Positions 28,764 to 35,597 of a stretch of DNA of 64,000 bases are shown here, one piece after another. This stretch comes from Streptomyces capitiformicae (GTDB lineage: Bacteria; Actinomycetota; Actinomycetes; Streptomycetales; Streptomycetaceae), in the NCBI RefSeq assembly GCF_002214185.1, contig NZ_CP022161.1, forward strand, positions 7,509,486 to 7,573,485, read 5' to 3'. Each line of letters starts with the position of its first letter. Position 1 is the stretch's first letter. A program made the translations under genes and the position numbers. The notes under the pieces were generated by a model. The model had not been told where the DNA came from and searched no databases. It worked only from the letters and a program-made list of their open reading frames with translations.

Positions 28764-29315
28764 TCAGGTGGATGGTTGCGACGCTCCCGGGCGGGAGGCG
28801 GCCGTCAGGGCAGTCCTGCGCCGTACGGTGCTGCGAGGGTCGAGTGAGAGGCACCGGCCGCCGAAGAATGCGCCGAAGCGGTCCAGAGGCATGGTGGGCG
28901 CAAGGGCCTCGGGGGTGTGTCCGCTCGGGTTGCGGAGGATGATCTGCCCGTCTCGGCGGCCGATGGCCAGAACGAGGTGCCCGCCACGTCGCTCCGGGGC
29001 GATGTCCGGGCGGCGGATCTCCTTGGAGACCGAGACCATCACCATCCGGCCGGCGCCCAGGAGGTCGACGAGACCGTCCAGGTCGAGTTCCCCGTGCACT
29101 TCGCCGGGAAGCCGGTGTGTGTCCGCCACGTACTCGACGAACGGCGCATAGATCAGGCCCTTGATCGTGCCGTCATCCTGCTTGACGTACGCGCCGTAAC
29201 GGCAGGCGCCGTTGAGGAGCTCGAACATGCTCGGCGCGTGGCCGTCACGGTGCAGGAGCACCATGCGCAGGCAGGTGATGCCGCACATGTGCCGGCACCA
29301 GCGCGCGTATATCTT
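28764..29315 (-). pseudogene. C39-like cysteine peptidase, 5' end replaced
   Basis: About 184 residues with CGITCLRMVLLHRDGHAPS (nucleophile Cys), GAYVKQDDGTIKG, RRGGHLVLAIG (His) and ILRNPSGHTPEA (Asn/Asp) form a papain-like C39-type peptidase domain. The frame is open on its 5' side into a transposase fragment, so the natural start is lost. It lies directly upstream of the Mur-ligase fragment. I recall C39-like/Mur ligase gene pairs in Streptomyces, but their function is not known to me. Confidence 0.7.
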
Positions 29316-29717
29316 CTGGGTCGGCGCACCGGCCGCGGCCACCACCAGTCGGGTGTCGGTGTCCACGATGACCTGCACGTTCGCCGAGAACCTGTAACTA
29401 CGCGAGGACGCGCCCACGCTCCGGTCGCGGACCGGGACCAGGGTGCCGTCCACGATCCACAGCCGATCGGGATCATCGTCTGGACGGTCGACAGGCTCGA
29501 GCGCAAGCAGCGGCCCCAGCCGTTGGATGATCCGGCACACGGCGGAGGAGGAGACGCCGAACAGAGGGCCGAGCTGCCGCATGGTGAGGTTGGTGCGGTA
29601 GTACACCGCGACCACCAGCACTCGCTCGGTCAGCGGCAGCGACCACGGCCGGCCTCGCAGGGTGCCGTTGCCGCCGCGCTCCCGCACTACCTTTAAGAGA
29701 CGCTGAAACTGCGTCAC
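29316..29717 (-). mobile_element. IS5-like (DDE_Tnp_4) transposase, 5' part
   Basis: From GTG at 29717: VTQFQRLLKVVRERGG, LTERVLVVAVYYRTNLTMRQ, FGVSSSAVCRIIQRLGPLLA (helix-turn-helix), then LWIVDGTLVPVRDRS with the first catalytic Asp, and NVQVIVDTDTRLVVAAAG. The second Asp and Glu are missing because the frame passes directly into the C39-like peptidase sequence. Terminal repeats were not found. Confidence 0.7.
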
Positions 29718-29798
29718 TCGCAGCCAGCGCACCCAGGCTGATCTGCGTCGTCGGCGACCGACGCGTCCATGCCTTCGGCCCGGTGCGGCACCACCGAT

Positions 29799-30045
29799 CC
29801 ACCACCGCGCTCCGCGCCGGCTCCGCGACAACACAAGACGGCTCGGCCAGCACCTCGGCCACCGTTGCTCGGGCATCCACCAGCCGCTGAAGCGCAGCTT
29901 CCGCCTCGTCGAGCGCAGCCCGCAACCGCGCCACCTCCTCCTGGGCCTTCTTCTCCCGAGCCTCCAGCAGACCGAGCACCGAGGGCACCAGCCACCTCCA
30001 CGAGCGACGCGAGCGGACCAACCACGCCCATCTCTGGACGGCCAC
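29799..30045 (-). pseudogene. Coiled-coil protein fragment, unrecognised
   Basis: WLVPSVLGLLEAREKKAQEE and VARLRAALDEAEAALQRLVD, then ARATVAEVLAEP, form a clear heptad coiled coil of about 50 residues. Similar N-terminal segments occur in Streptomyces proteins I cannot name. The frame loses sense after about residue 82, where the transposase 5' region begins. It is probably truncated. Confidence 0.4.
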
Positions 30046-30098
30046 CGTGTCGCCGGAGTGACAGGAACCGTCGGGGGAGCAGCAGGAGCCGGTGTTCT

Positions 30099-30115
30099 AT
30101 ACCCCCTAGGGGTAT
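30099..30115. promoter_or_regulatory. CsoR-type copper operator
   Basis: ATACCCCCTAGGGGTAT is a perfect 7-3-7 palindrome of the form bound by the copper sensor CsoR in actinobacteria (G-tract flanked by TA). A half-site TATACCCCA follows at about 30132. It precedes a broken gene for a probable secreted metal-related protein. No csoR gene lies in the window. Confidence 0.7.
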
Positions 30116-30129
30116 CTTCATGTTCGTCG

Positions 30130-30521
30130 AGTCTATACCCCACGTCGGATGCGCATACCGGCCGCGAGGTCGAGGACCTGACCTTCGAGGTGAGCAAGCA
30201 CGGCAAGCCGGTGACCGACCTCCAGCCCTACCTCGGCGCCTACGGGCACCTGGTGGCCCTGCGCGCCGGAGACCTCGCCTACCTGCACGTCCACCCCAAC
30301 GACGAAGCCGGGACGAAGCCCAGGCCGACCATCTCCTTCACCGCCACCGCCACCCCCACCGCCACCGCCACCGCGCGCACGCCTACCGCCTCTTCCTCGA
30401 CTTCCAGCACGGCGGCACAGTGCACACCGCGAGTTTCACCGTTCCGGCGGGCCTCGGAACCGCCCCCGAAGGCGATGACCACGAGGCGGACAGCCGCTCG
30501 GCGGAGCACCACCACGGGTGA
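30130..30521 (+). pseudogene. Secreted copper-operon-type protein, C-terminal part, frameshifted
   Basis: LTFEVSKHGKPVTDLQPYLG, then AYGHLVALRAGDLAYLHVHP, is a conserved extracytoplasmic beta-domain. After a (ccaccg)n tract near 30340-30380 the frame shifts, and the sense resumes AYRLFLDFQHGGTVHTASFT and ends with a His-rich tail (SAEHHHG). The signal peptide and N-terminus are missing. The slip in the hexamer tract is the obvious cause of the frameshift. Its place after the copper operator suggests it belonged to a copper-responsive operon. Confidence 0.65.
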
Positions 30522-30614
30522 CGCGACGTCGGTGGCTACGCCACGGCCGACCGGCACGCACAGGGACGGCCGGAGTCTCCGCCGCGCGCCGAGACTTCGG
30601 CCGTCCCGCTCGTC

Positions 30615-32003
30615 CTACTCGCCCTTCGGCGGGATCAGCCACATCGAGACGAGTGCGGAGACCGCGGCGACGCCCATGGCCACGAGGAACGCGTCGTCGA
30701 AGCCGGACGCCGAGCTGCTGCCGGCGATGCTCGCGGCGGCGGCACTGGAAACGGCTGCGGCCCCGGCCGCAGCGCCGAACTCGTGGAAGGTGCTGACGAC
30801 TCCGGAGGTCACGCCTGCTTCGTGCGGGGCGACGCTGCTCAGCGCCGTGGCCGAGGCGACCACGAACAGGGCGCCCAGTCCGGCCGAGGAGACGCTGACC
30901 CCGGCGACCATGGCGACGGTGCCGGCCCAGAACACCGGCATGAGGAAGCCGGCGGCCGCGATCACCAGCGCCACCGCGGCCATGGCCCGGGCTCCCAGAC
31001 GGCCGATCAGGCGGCCGGCGACGGTGGCGCAGGCCATGGTCAGCAGCGCCACGGGCAGGAACAGCAGACCGGCCGCCAGGGCGCCGTGGTTCTCCTGGTT
31101 CTGGAGGTAGAAGGAGCCGAGGAAGAAGACGGCCACCATCAGGGCCGTGGTCACGGTGATCACGAAGGTGCCCGCCACCACTGGGCGGCGGCCGACCAGT
31201 CCGAGGTCCATCAGGGGCGCCGACGCCCGGCGCTGCCACGCCGCGAAAGCCGCGTAGAGCACGACGGAGACGGCGAGCAGGGCGAGGGAGACGCCGTTGA
31301 GCCAGCCGTGGTCACCGGCTCGGATCAGGGCGTAGATCAGGGCGCCGGTCGCCGCAGCGACCAGGGCCGCGCCGGGCACGTCAAGGGAGCCGGAGGCCAC
31401 CTTGGGGAGGTCCGGCAGGATCCGGATGAGCGCGACGAGGATGACCAGGCCGACGGGGACGTTGATGAAGAACACCCAGGTCCAGCCCGGCCCGGCCGTG
31501 ATGACCCCGCCCAGCAGCACGCCGAGGGCGGCGCCCCCGCCGCCGAGCGCCGACCAGACCCCGAGCGCCCGGTTGCGCTCGTCGCCGTCGAAGAGCCGCA
31601 CCACCACGGACAGGGCCGCGGGCGACAGCATCGCCGCGCCGACGCCTTGGGCGACTCGGGAGGTGAGCAGCATGGGCGCACTGGTCGCGAGTCCGGCCGT
31701 GAGGGAGGCCACGGTGAAGACCGTGAGCCCGGCCAGGGCCACCCCCTTGGCGCCGAACAGGTCGGTCGCCCGGCCGCCGAGCAGCATCAGGCTGCCGAAG
31801 GTGAGTGCGTATCCGCTGACCACCCAGGTCACGGCGGCGCGGCCCAGATCCAGGTCGGCCTCCATATGGGGGAGCGCAATGGCGACCACGGTGAGGTCGA
31901 GGATCAGCATGAGCTGGGCCAGCCCCAGCAGGCCCAGGGCGAGCCAGCGGAGAGGGTGGGGCGCTCCCGGTGCGTATGTGTCTGCGGTTCTCGTCTCGCT
32001 CAT
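30615..32003 (-). CDS. DHA2-family MFS multidrug exporter
   Basis: ATG at 32003 (MSETRTADTYAPGAPHPLRW) with GAGGGG upstream gives 462 residues and 14 expected membrane segments. Motif A (LGGRATDLFGAKGV), the TM1 motif LDLTVVAIALPHMEADL and motif C-like GVWSALGGGGAALGVLLGG are those of drug:H+ antiporters. It is divergent from a tetR gene with palindromes in the 103-bp gap, so it is likely derepressed by its substrate. The substrate is unknown. Confidence 0.93.
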   Translation of the reverse strand: MSETRTADTYAPGAPHPLRWLALGLLGLAQLMLILDLTVVAIALPHMEADLDLGRAAVTWVVSGYALTFGSLMLLGGRATDLFGAKGVALAGLTVFTVASLTAGLATSAPMLLTSRVAQGVGAAMLSPAALSVVVRLFDGDERNRALGVWSALGGGGAALGVLLGGVITAGPGWTWVFFINVPVGLVILVALIRILPDLPKVASGSLDVPGAALVAAATGALIYALIRAGDHGWLNGVSLALLAVSVVLYAAFAAWQRRASAPLMDLGLVGRRPVVAGTFVITVTTALMVAVFFLGSFYLQNQENHGALAAGLLFLPVALLTMACATVAGRLIGRLGARAMAAVALVIAAAGFLMPVFWAGTVAMVAGVSVSSAGLGALFVVASATALSSVAPHEAGVTSGVVSTFHEFGAAAGAAAVSSAAAASIAGSSSASGFDDAFLVAMGVAAVSALVSMWLIPPKGE

Positions 32004-32026
32004 GACTGTCAACCCCTCAGTAAACC

Positions 32027-32080
32027 GAACAGTGATGTTCAGGTTAGCGCATACAGAGAGCTAACCCAAACAGCAGTGTT
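32027..32080. promoter_or_regulatory. Paired palindromic operators between the MFS and tetR genes
   Basis: GAACAGTGATGTTC (32027-32040) and AACAGCAGTGTT (32069-32080) are two copies of an AACAnnnnTGTT palindrome. Between them GGTTAGC (32042-32048) and GCTAACC (32060-32066) form a third inverted repeat. They are placed to overlap both divergent promoters, which fits TetR repression of both genes. Confidence 0.7.
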
Positions 32081-32106
32081 CGTGTTAATGAAGTAGTGTG
32101 GGTGGC

Positions 32107-32715
32107 ATGAGCACGAGAAGCACCGCCAAACGCGCGGACGCCCTCCGGAGCATCGACGCGATCGTCCAGGCCGCCACCGAATGCCTGGGTCACAACCCGG
32201 ACGCGAGCCTCAGTGAGATCGCCTCTGCCGCGGGCGTGGGCCGGGTGACGTTGTACTCCCACTTCGCCTCGCGCGCCGAGGTCGTCGACGCCGCGCTGAC
32301 CCGGGCCATCGACCAGGGCAACGCGGCGCTGGACGCCGTCGACCTGACCGGCGATCCGCAGCTGGCCCTCGCGCGCCTCGTCGACGAGAGCTGGCACCTG
32401 GTGGACCAGGCGCGCGCCCTGCTCGTCGCCGCCCAGCGGGAACTCCCCCCGGGCCGCATCCGCGAGCTGCACAACGGCCCGGCCGCCCGGGTCGAGACCC
32501 TGATCACCCGCGGTCGCGCCGAAGGCGCCTTCCGGACCGACCTGCCGATCCCGTGGCTCATCACCGTCCTGCACTCGATCATGAAGGGCGCGGCCGACGA
32601 GGTCCGCACCGGCAACCTCACCCCCGACCGCGCCGCCGCCCACATCACCGCCACGGTGCTCGCCGCCTTCACACCGCCGGGGAAGCAGGTCCCGGAGCCC
32701 GACGGGGAGAGGTGA
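32107..32715 (+). CDS. TetR-family transcriptional regulator
   Basis: This 202-residue protein has an N-terminal helix-turn-helix (ASLSEIASAAGVGRVTLYSH, then F) at residues 38-60, followed by a helical ligand domain with no recognisable subfamily. It starts at ATG 32107, and a GTG 9 bp upstream is less likely. It probably represses the adjacent exporter and itself through the palindromes upstream. The ligand is unknown. Confidence 0.9.
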   Translation: MSTRSTAKRADALRSIDAIVQAATECLGHNPDASLSEIASAAGVGRVTLYSHFASRAEVVDAALTRAIDQGNAALDAVDLTGDPQLALARLVDESWHLVDQARALLVAAQRELPPGRIRELHNGPAARVETLITRGRAEGAFRTDLPIPWLITVLHSIMKGAADEVRTGNLTPDRAAAHITATVLAAFTPPGKQVPEPDGER

Positions 32716-32929
32716 GGCCGCCGGCCGTGACGTATCCACCGACGGCCACGCCCCGGCCGTCGAGAACCCGGAGCACCCGGTTGAAAGAAAGCGCCGACGA
32801 CACCGCCTGCCGACTCCACTGGTGGTACGGCCTGATGTCGGCTCCTCAAGCCATTCCTTGTCGCGCGCGAGGAACGCAACCGGCCGGACCGCGCTCCCGA
32901 CGCCAGGCCCGACCGGTTCGCCCTTTTCC

Positions 32930-33490
32930 TCAGCGCGTCAGGGGGTTGCTGCTCGGACGGGTGGACAGCCGGGTCTGTGTCGTCGCGTCGAGAGGCAACT
33001 CGATACGGCGGTCGATGCGGTCGTCGGCCCATGTGCGGGTGTCGATCAGCCACCAGCGCTCGACGGTGACCACGTAGAGCCGGTGCGCGGCGGGCGGTCG
33101 CAGCAGTTCTCGCGGCAACTGCCACTGCGCACGCTGTTCGGCGTCGGGGAACACCGTCTCGTAGAACGGCGTGTAGTACTCCTCCAGCAGGTCGGGGCCG
33201 ATTTCGGAGCACAGGCCGGTGAACTGAGCCCCGTCGACGGGCGCGATGGCCACTCCGGCCGCGCCCGCCGTGACGAACAGCGAACCGCTCACGCGGGGCT
33301 CGCGGTCGATGTCACGGCTGTGTCGGGATCCGGTGGTCGAGCCGAAGACGAGGCGCAGCGGACCGGGGAACCAGACGTACTCCAGGGTGGCCACCCAGGG
33401 GGTTCCGTCCCAGGTGGTGGCCAGGTTCAGATACCGGGCCTCGTTCAGCAGCCGCGCCGTCCGGTCGGTCAGGCTCGCTTCGATCGCCAT
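32930..33490 (-). CDS. Pyridoxamine 5'-phosphate oxidase-like FMN/F420 split-barrel protein
   Basis: This 186-residue protein has the opening LLNEARYLNLATTWDGTPWV, then ATLEYVWFPGPLRLVFG, of the split-barrel flavin-binding fold, and the helix FETVFPDAEQ-type later segment (about 117-128). It may reduce or oxidise a pathway intermediate or be a general FMN/F420 enzyme. It is the last gene of the minus-strand operon, 64 bp after the P450. The start is the ATG following AAAGGTCC. No catalytic specificity is readable. Confidence 0.75.
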   Translation of the reverse strand: MAIEASLTDRTARLLNEARYLNLATTWDGTPWVATLEYVWFPGPLRLVFGSTTGSRHSRDIDREPRVSGSLFVTAGAAGVAIAPVDGAQFTGLCSEIGPDLLEEYYTPFYETVFPDAEQRAQWQLPRELLRPPAAHRLYVVTVERWWLIDTRTWADDRIDRRIELPLDATTQTRLSTRPSSNPLTR

Positions 33491-33554
33491 GCGGGGACCT
33501 TTCGCTGTTGTGGCACGACGGTGGTTCACCCGCCGTGCGGAGCCGGGGCGGGCG

Positions 33555-34784
33555 TCACCTGTGCCGCAGGAAGACGGGCAGGGCCGCGATGTCGTTGCCG
33601 ATGAAGGTGGGTCCCGGGGGCACGTCCTCGGGCTCGACGGCGAGGGTCAGGCGCGGGAAACGGTCGAACAGCGCGGGCAGCGCGATACGGGCCTCGAGGC
33701 GGGCGAGACGCGAGCCGGGGCAGAAGTGAGGGCCGAGTCCGAAGGCGAGGTGCTCCTTGTCCTCGCGGTCGATGTCGAAGGTGGCGGGATCGTCGTGGAC
33801 CTGGGGGTCCCGGCCGTGGGCTCCGTAGCAGATGAGGATGGCGTCCCCGGCGCGGATGACGACCCCTTCGCCGAGGTCTATGTCCTCCGCGGCCCAGCGC
33901 ATGGGCAGGTGCATCACCGGGCAGTGCACGCGCAGCGACTCCTCGATCGCGTCGTCCCATCGGGCCGGGTCGGCCTTCAACAGGGCGAGCTGGTCGGGGC
34001 GGACGAGAAGTTCGCGGATGGTGTGGTCGAGGAGGTTGATGGTCGTCTGGCTGCCGCCGCCGATCATCAGAAGCAACGTTGACACGAGTTCGTGCTCGTC
34101 GAGCGACTCCTCGCCTTCCTCGCGCGCGTTGATCAGGAAACTCGTCAGGTCCTCTCCCGGCGTACGCCGCTTGGTGCCGATCAGGAGGTGCATCGCCGCT
34201 TCGAGGTCGTGATAGAGGGCGATCGACTCCTCTTCGGTCAAGTCAGTCCTGGCCACGGCGCGGAACACCCGCAGCACCTCAGGCCGTTGGTCGTCCGGAA
34301 TGCCGAACAGGTCACAGATCACCTGGGTCGGCACGCAGTAGGAGAACTCCTGATGCAGGTCGACAGGCTCGTCGCCGGGGTGCGCGGCCAACGCGTCGAG
34401 CAGCATGGCGACATCGGCCTCGATGTGCGGCCGCAGCATCTCCACCCGGCGAGGGCTGAACGCCGGGGTGATCAGCTTGCGGAGCCGCGTGTGTTCACGG
34501 CCGTCCGTCGTGGCCATGGAGTCCAGGTCCACCCACGGGGACAGCCAGGGGACGGAACCCGGCTGGTAGCTCGGCACCGTCTTCTTCAGGTCCCGCGAGA
34601 CGCCGGGGTGCGTCAGGAGCCTGCGGACGACATCTCCTCGGGACACCGACCACGCTCCGACCCCTTCGGGCAGTTGCACGGCGACGGCCGGACCCGACGC
34701 TCGCAGGCGCTCGACCTGTGCGTACATGCACCGGCCGCCCGTACTCTCGATCGTCTCGGTGGGGACTGCGCTGAAGTGGATCAC
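33555..34784 (-). CDS. Cytochrome P450
   Basis: These 409 residues start at GTG after AGGAGGCAGACA. The haem loop is FGLGPHFCPGSRLARLEARI with Cys near 353, the ExxR pair is in EESLR (near 281), and the I-helix reads LLMIGGGSQTTINLL. The usual acid of the AG-x-D/E-T-T oxygen-activation motif is Gln here. It is a bacterial CYP105/107-type soluble P450 needing ferredoxin, and none is encoded nearby. It probably hydroxylates or dehydrogenates a cluster intermediate. A strong hairpin sits 18 bp upstream of its start. Confidence 0.93.
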   Translation of the reverse strand: MIHFSAVPTETIESTGGRCMYAQVERLRASGPAVAVQLPEGVGAWSVSRGDVVRRLLTHPGVSRDLKKTVPSYQPGSVPWLSPWVDLDSMATTDGREHTRLRKLITPAFSPRRVEMLRPHIEADVAMLLDALAAHPGDEPVDLHQEFSYCVPTQVICDLFGIPDDQRPEVLRVFRAVARTDLTEEESIALYHDLEAAMHLLIGTKRRTPGEDLTSFLINAREEGEESLDEHELVSTLLLMIGGGSQTTINLLDHTIRELLVRPDQLALLKADPARWDDAIEESLRVHCPVMHLPMRWAAEDIDLGEGVVIRAGDAILICYGAHGRDPQVHDDPATFDIDREDKEHLAFGLGPHFCPGSRLARLEARIALPALFDRFPRLTLAVEPEDVPPGPTFIGNDIAALPVFLRHR

Positions 34785-34801
34785 TGTCTGCCTCCTGATG
34801 A

Positions 34802-34859
34802 GGCCGGACTGCGACGGTCGAGGCGGCCTGAAGCCCGCCTCGACCGTCGCAGTCCGGCC
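34802..34859 (-). terminator. 25-bp perfect hairpin between the TenA-like and P450 genes
   Basis: Arms 34802-34826 and 34835-34859 are exact complements around an 8-bp loop. On the minus strand the hairpin follows the TenA-like gene by 75 bp and precedes the P450 start by 18 bp. It may terminate most transcripts or attenuate expression of the P450 and the oxidase. Confidence 0.8.
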
Positions 34860-34934
34860 GTGTGGGTGTACGTCGGTGTGGTGTTGCGGACCGGAACGCT
34901 GGAAATGTCGTGCGGGACTGCGGAGTCGACCCGC

Positions 34935-35597
34935 TCAGCCGTCGTCGAGGCCGCGGGCCAGGCAGCTCCAGAACGCTTCTTCGAGGGCATGCACCGTCCG
35001 CGCGCAGCGCACGGCGGCGGCCGGATCGTCCCCGCCGGCCAGCCCCTCCTCCAGCGTTGCCGTCGCCTGGTCCAGCAGCGTCTGCGGAGTGTCGGCGAAG
35101 AACAGGAAATGCCCGAGCGCCCTCTCCTCGAACCCGTACTGGGACGCAAGCGCCTCGGCCACGCGGGTGTACGTCGCGCCGGACTCCCTCACGTTCGCCA
35201 AGAGGGCGAGCGCGACGTCGCTGGACGCGCCGTACAGCGCGGACTGCGTCAGATAGGCCGGATACGCCTGCGCGAGCGGCTGCGGTTCGTAAGCTCGGAC
35301 GTCCCGCTCCTCCAGGTTGAGCGCCGCGGCGAACTCCATGAGCAGCCTCAGCGCCTGGGCCTCGCCTTCGGCCATGGCCAGGTACAGGTCTCCGGCCGGA
35401 GCGGAGGGAAAGCGGGAGGCGAGCAGCGCGAAACTGCGGCGATCGCTGCTGACGAGATGGTGCAGTTCCCCGGCGAGCCACCCCAGCCGTTCCTTGGGCA
35501 CCCGGCCGTGCTCCAACGCGTCGACGAAACCGTTAGGCCCGGCCTGCCCCGCAATCTGCTGCCGCGCCGCCGCGACGACATCCGTCACGGAATTCAC
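34935..35597 (-). CDS. TenA/PqqC-like haem-oxygenase-fold protein
   Basis: This 220-residue all-helical protein shows LGWLAGELHHLVSSDRRSFA, AMAEGEAQALRLLMEFAAAL, and the family-type C-terminus VHALEEAFWSCLARG, whose Glu matches the TenA catalytic Glu. The TenA active-site Cys is not at its usual place in the fourth helix. It could be a diiron oxidase or oxygenase of the haem-oxygenase fold rather than a thiaminase. A full Glu/His metal set is not obvious, so this is open. It overlaps the acyl-CoA dehydrogenase gene as ATGA. Confidence 0.7.
   Translation of the reverse strand: MNSVTDVVAAARQQIAGQAGPNGFVDALEHGRVPKERLGWLAGELHHLVSSDRRSFALLASRFPSAPAGDLYLAMAEGEAQALRLLMEFAAALNLEERDVRAYEPQPLAQAYPAYLTQSALYGASSDVALALLANVRESGATYTRVAEALASQYGFEERALGHFLFFADTPQTLLDQATATLEEGLAGGDDPAAAVRCARTVHALEEAFWSCLARGLDDG

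Noticed and set aside
34935..35597. A thiamine-salvage TenA
   Set aside because: The active-site Cys is not at the expected position and no thiamine genes are near. Only the fold is supported.
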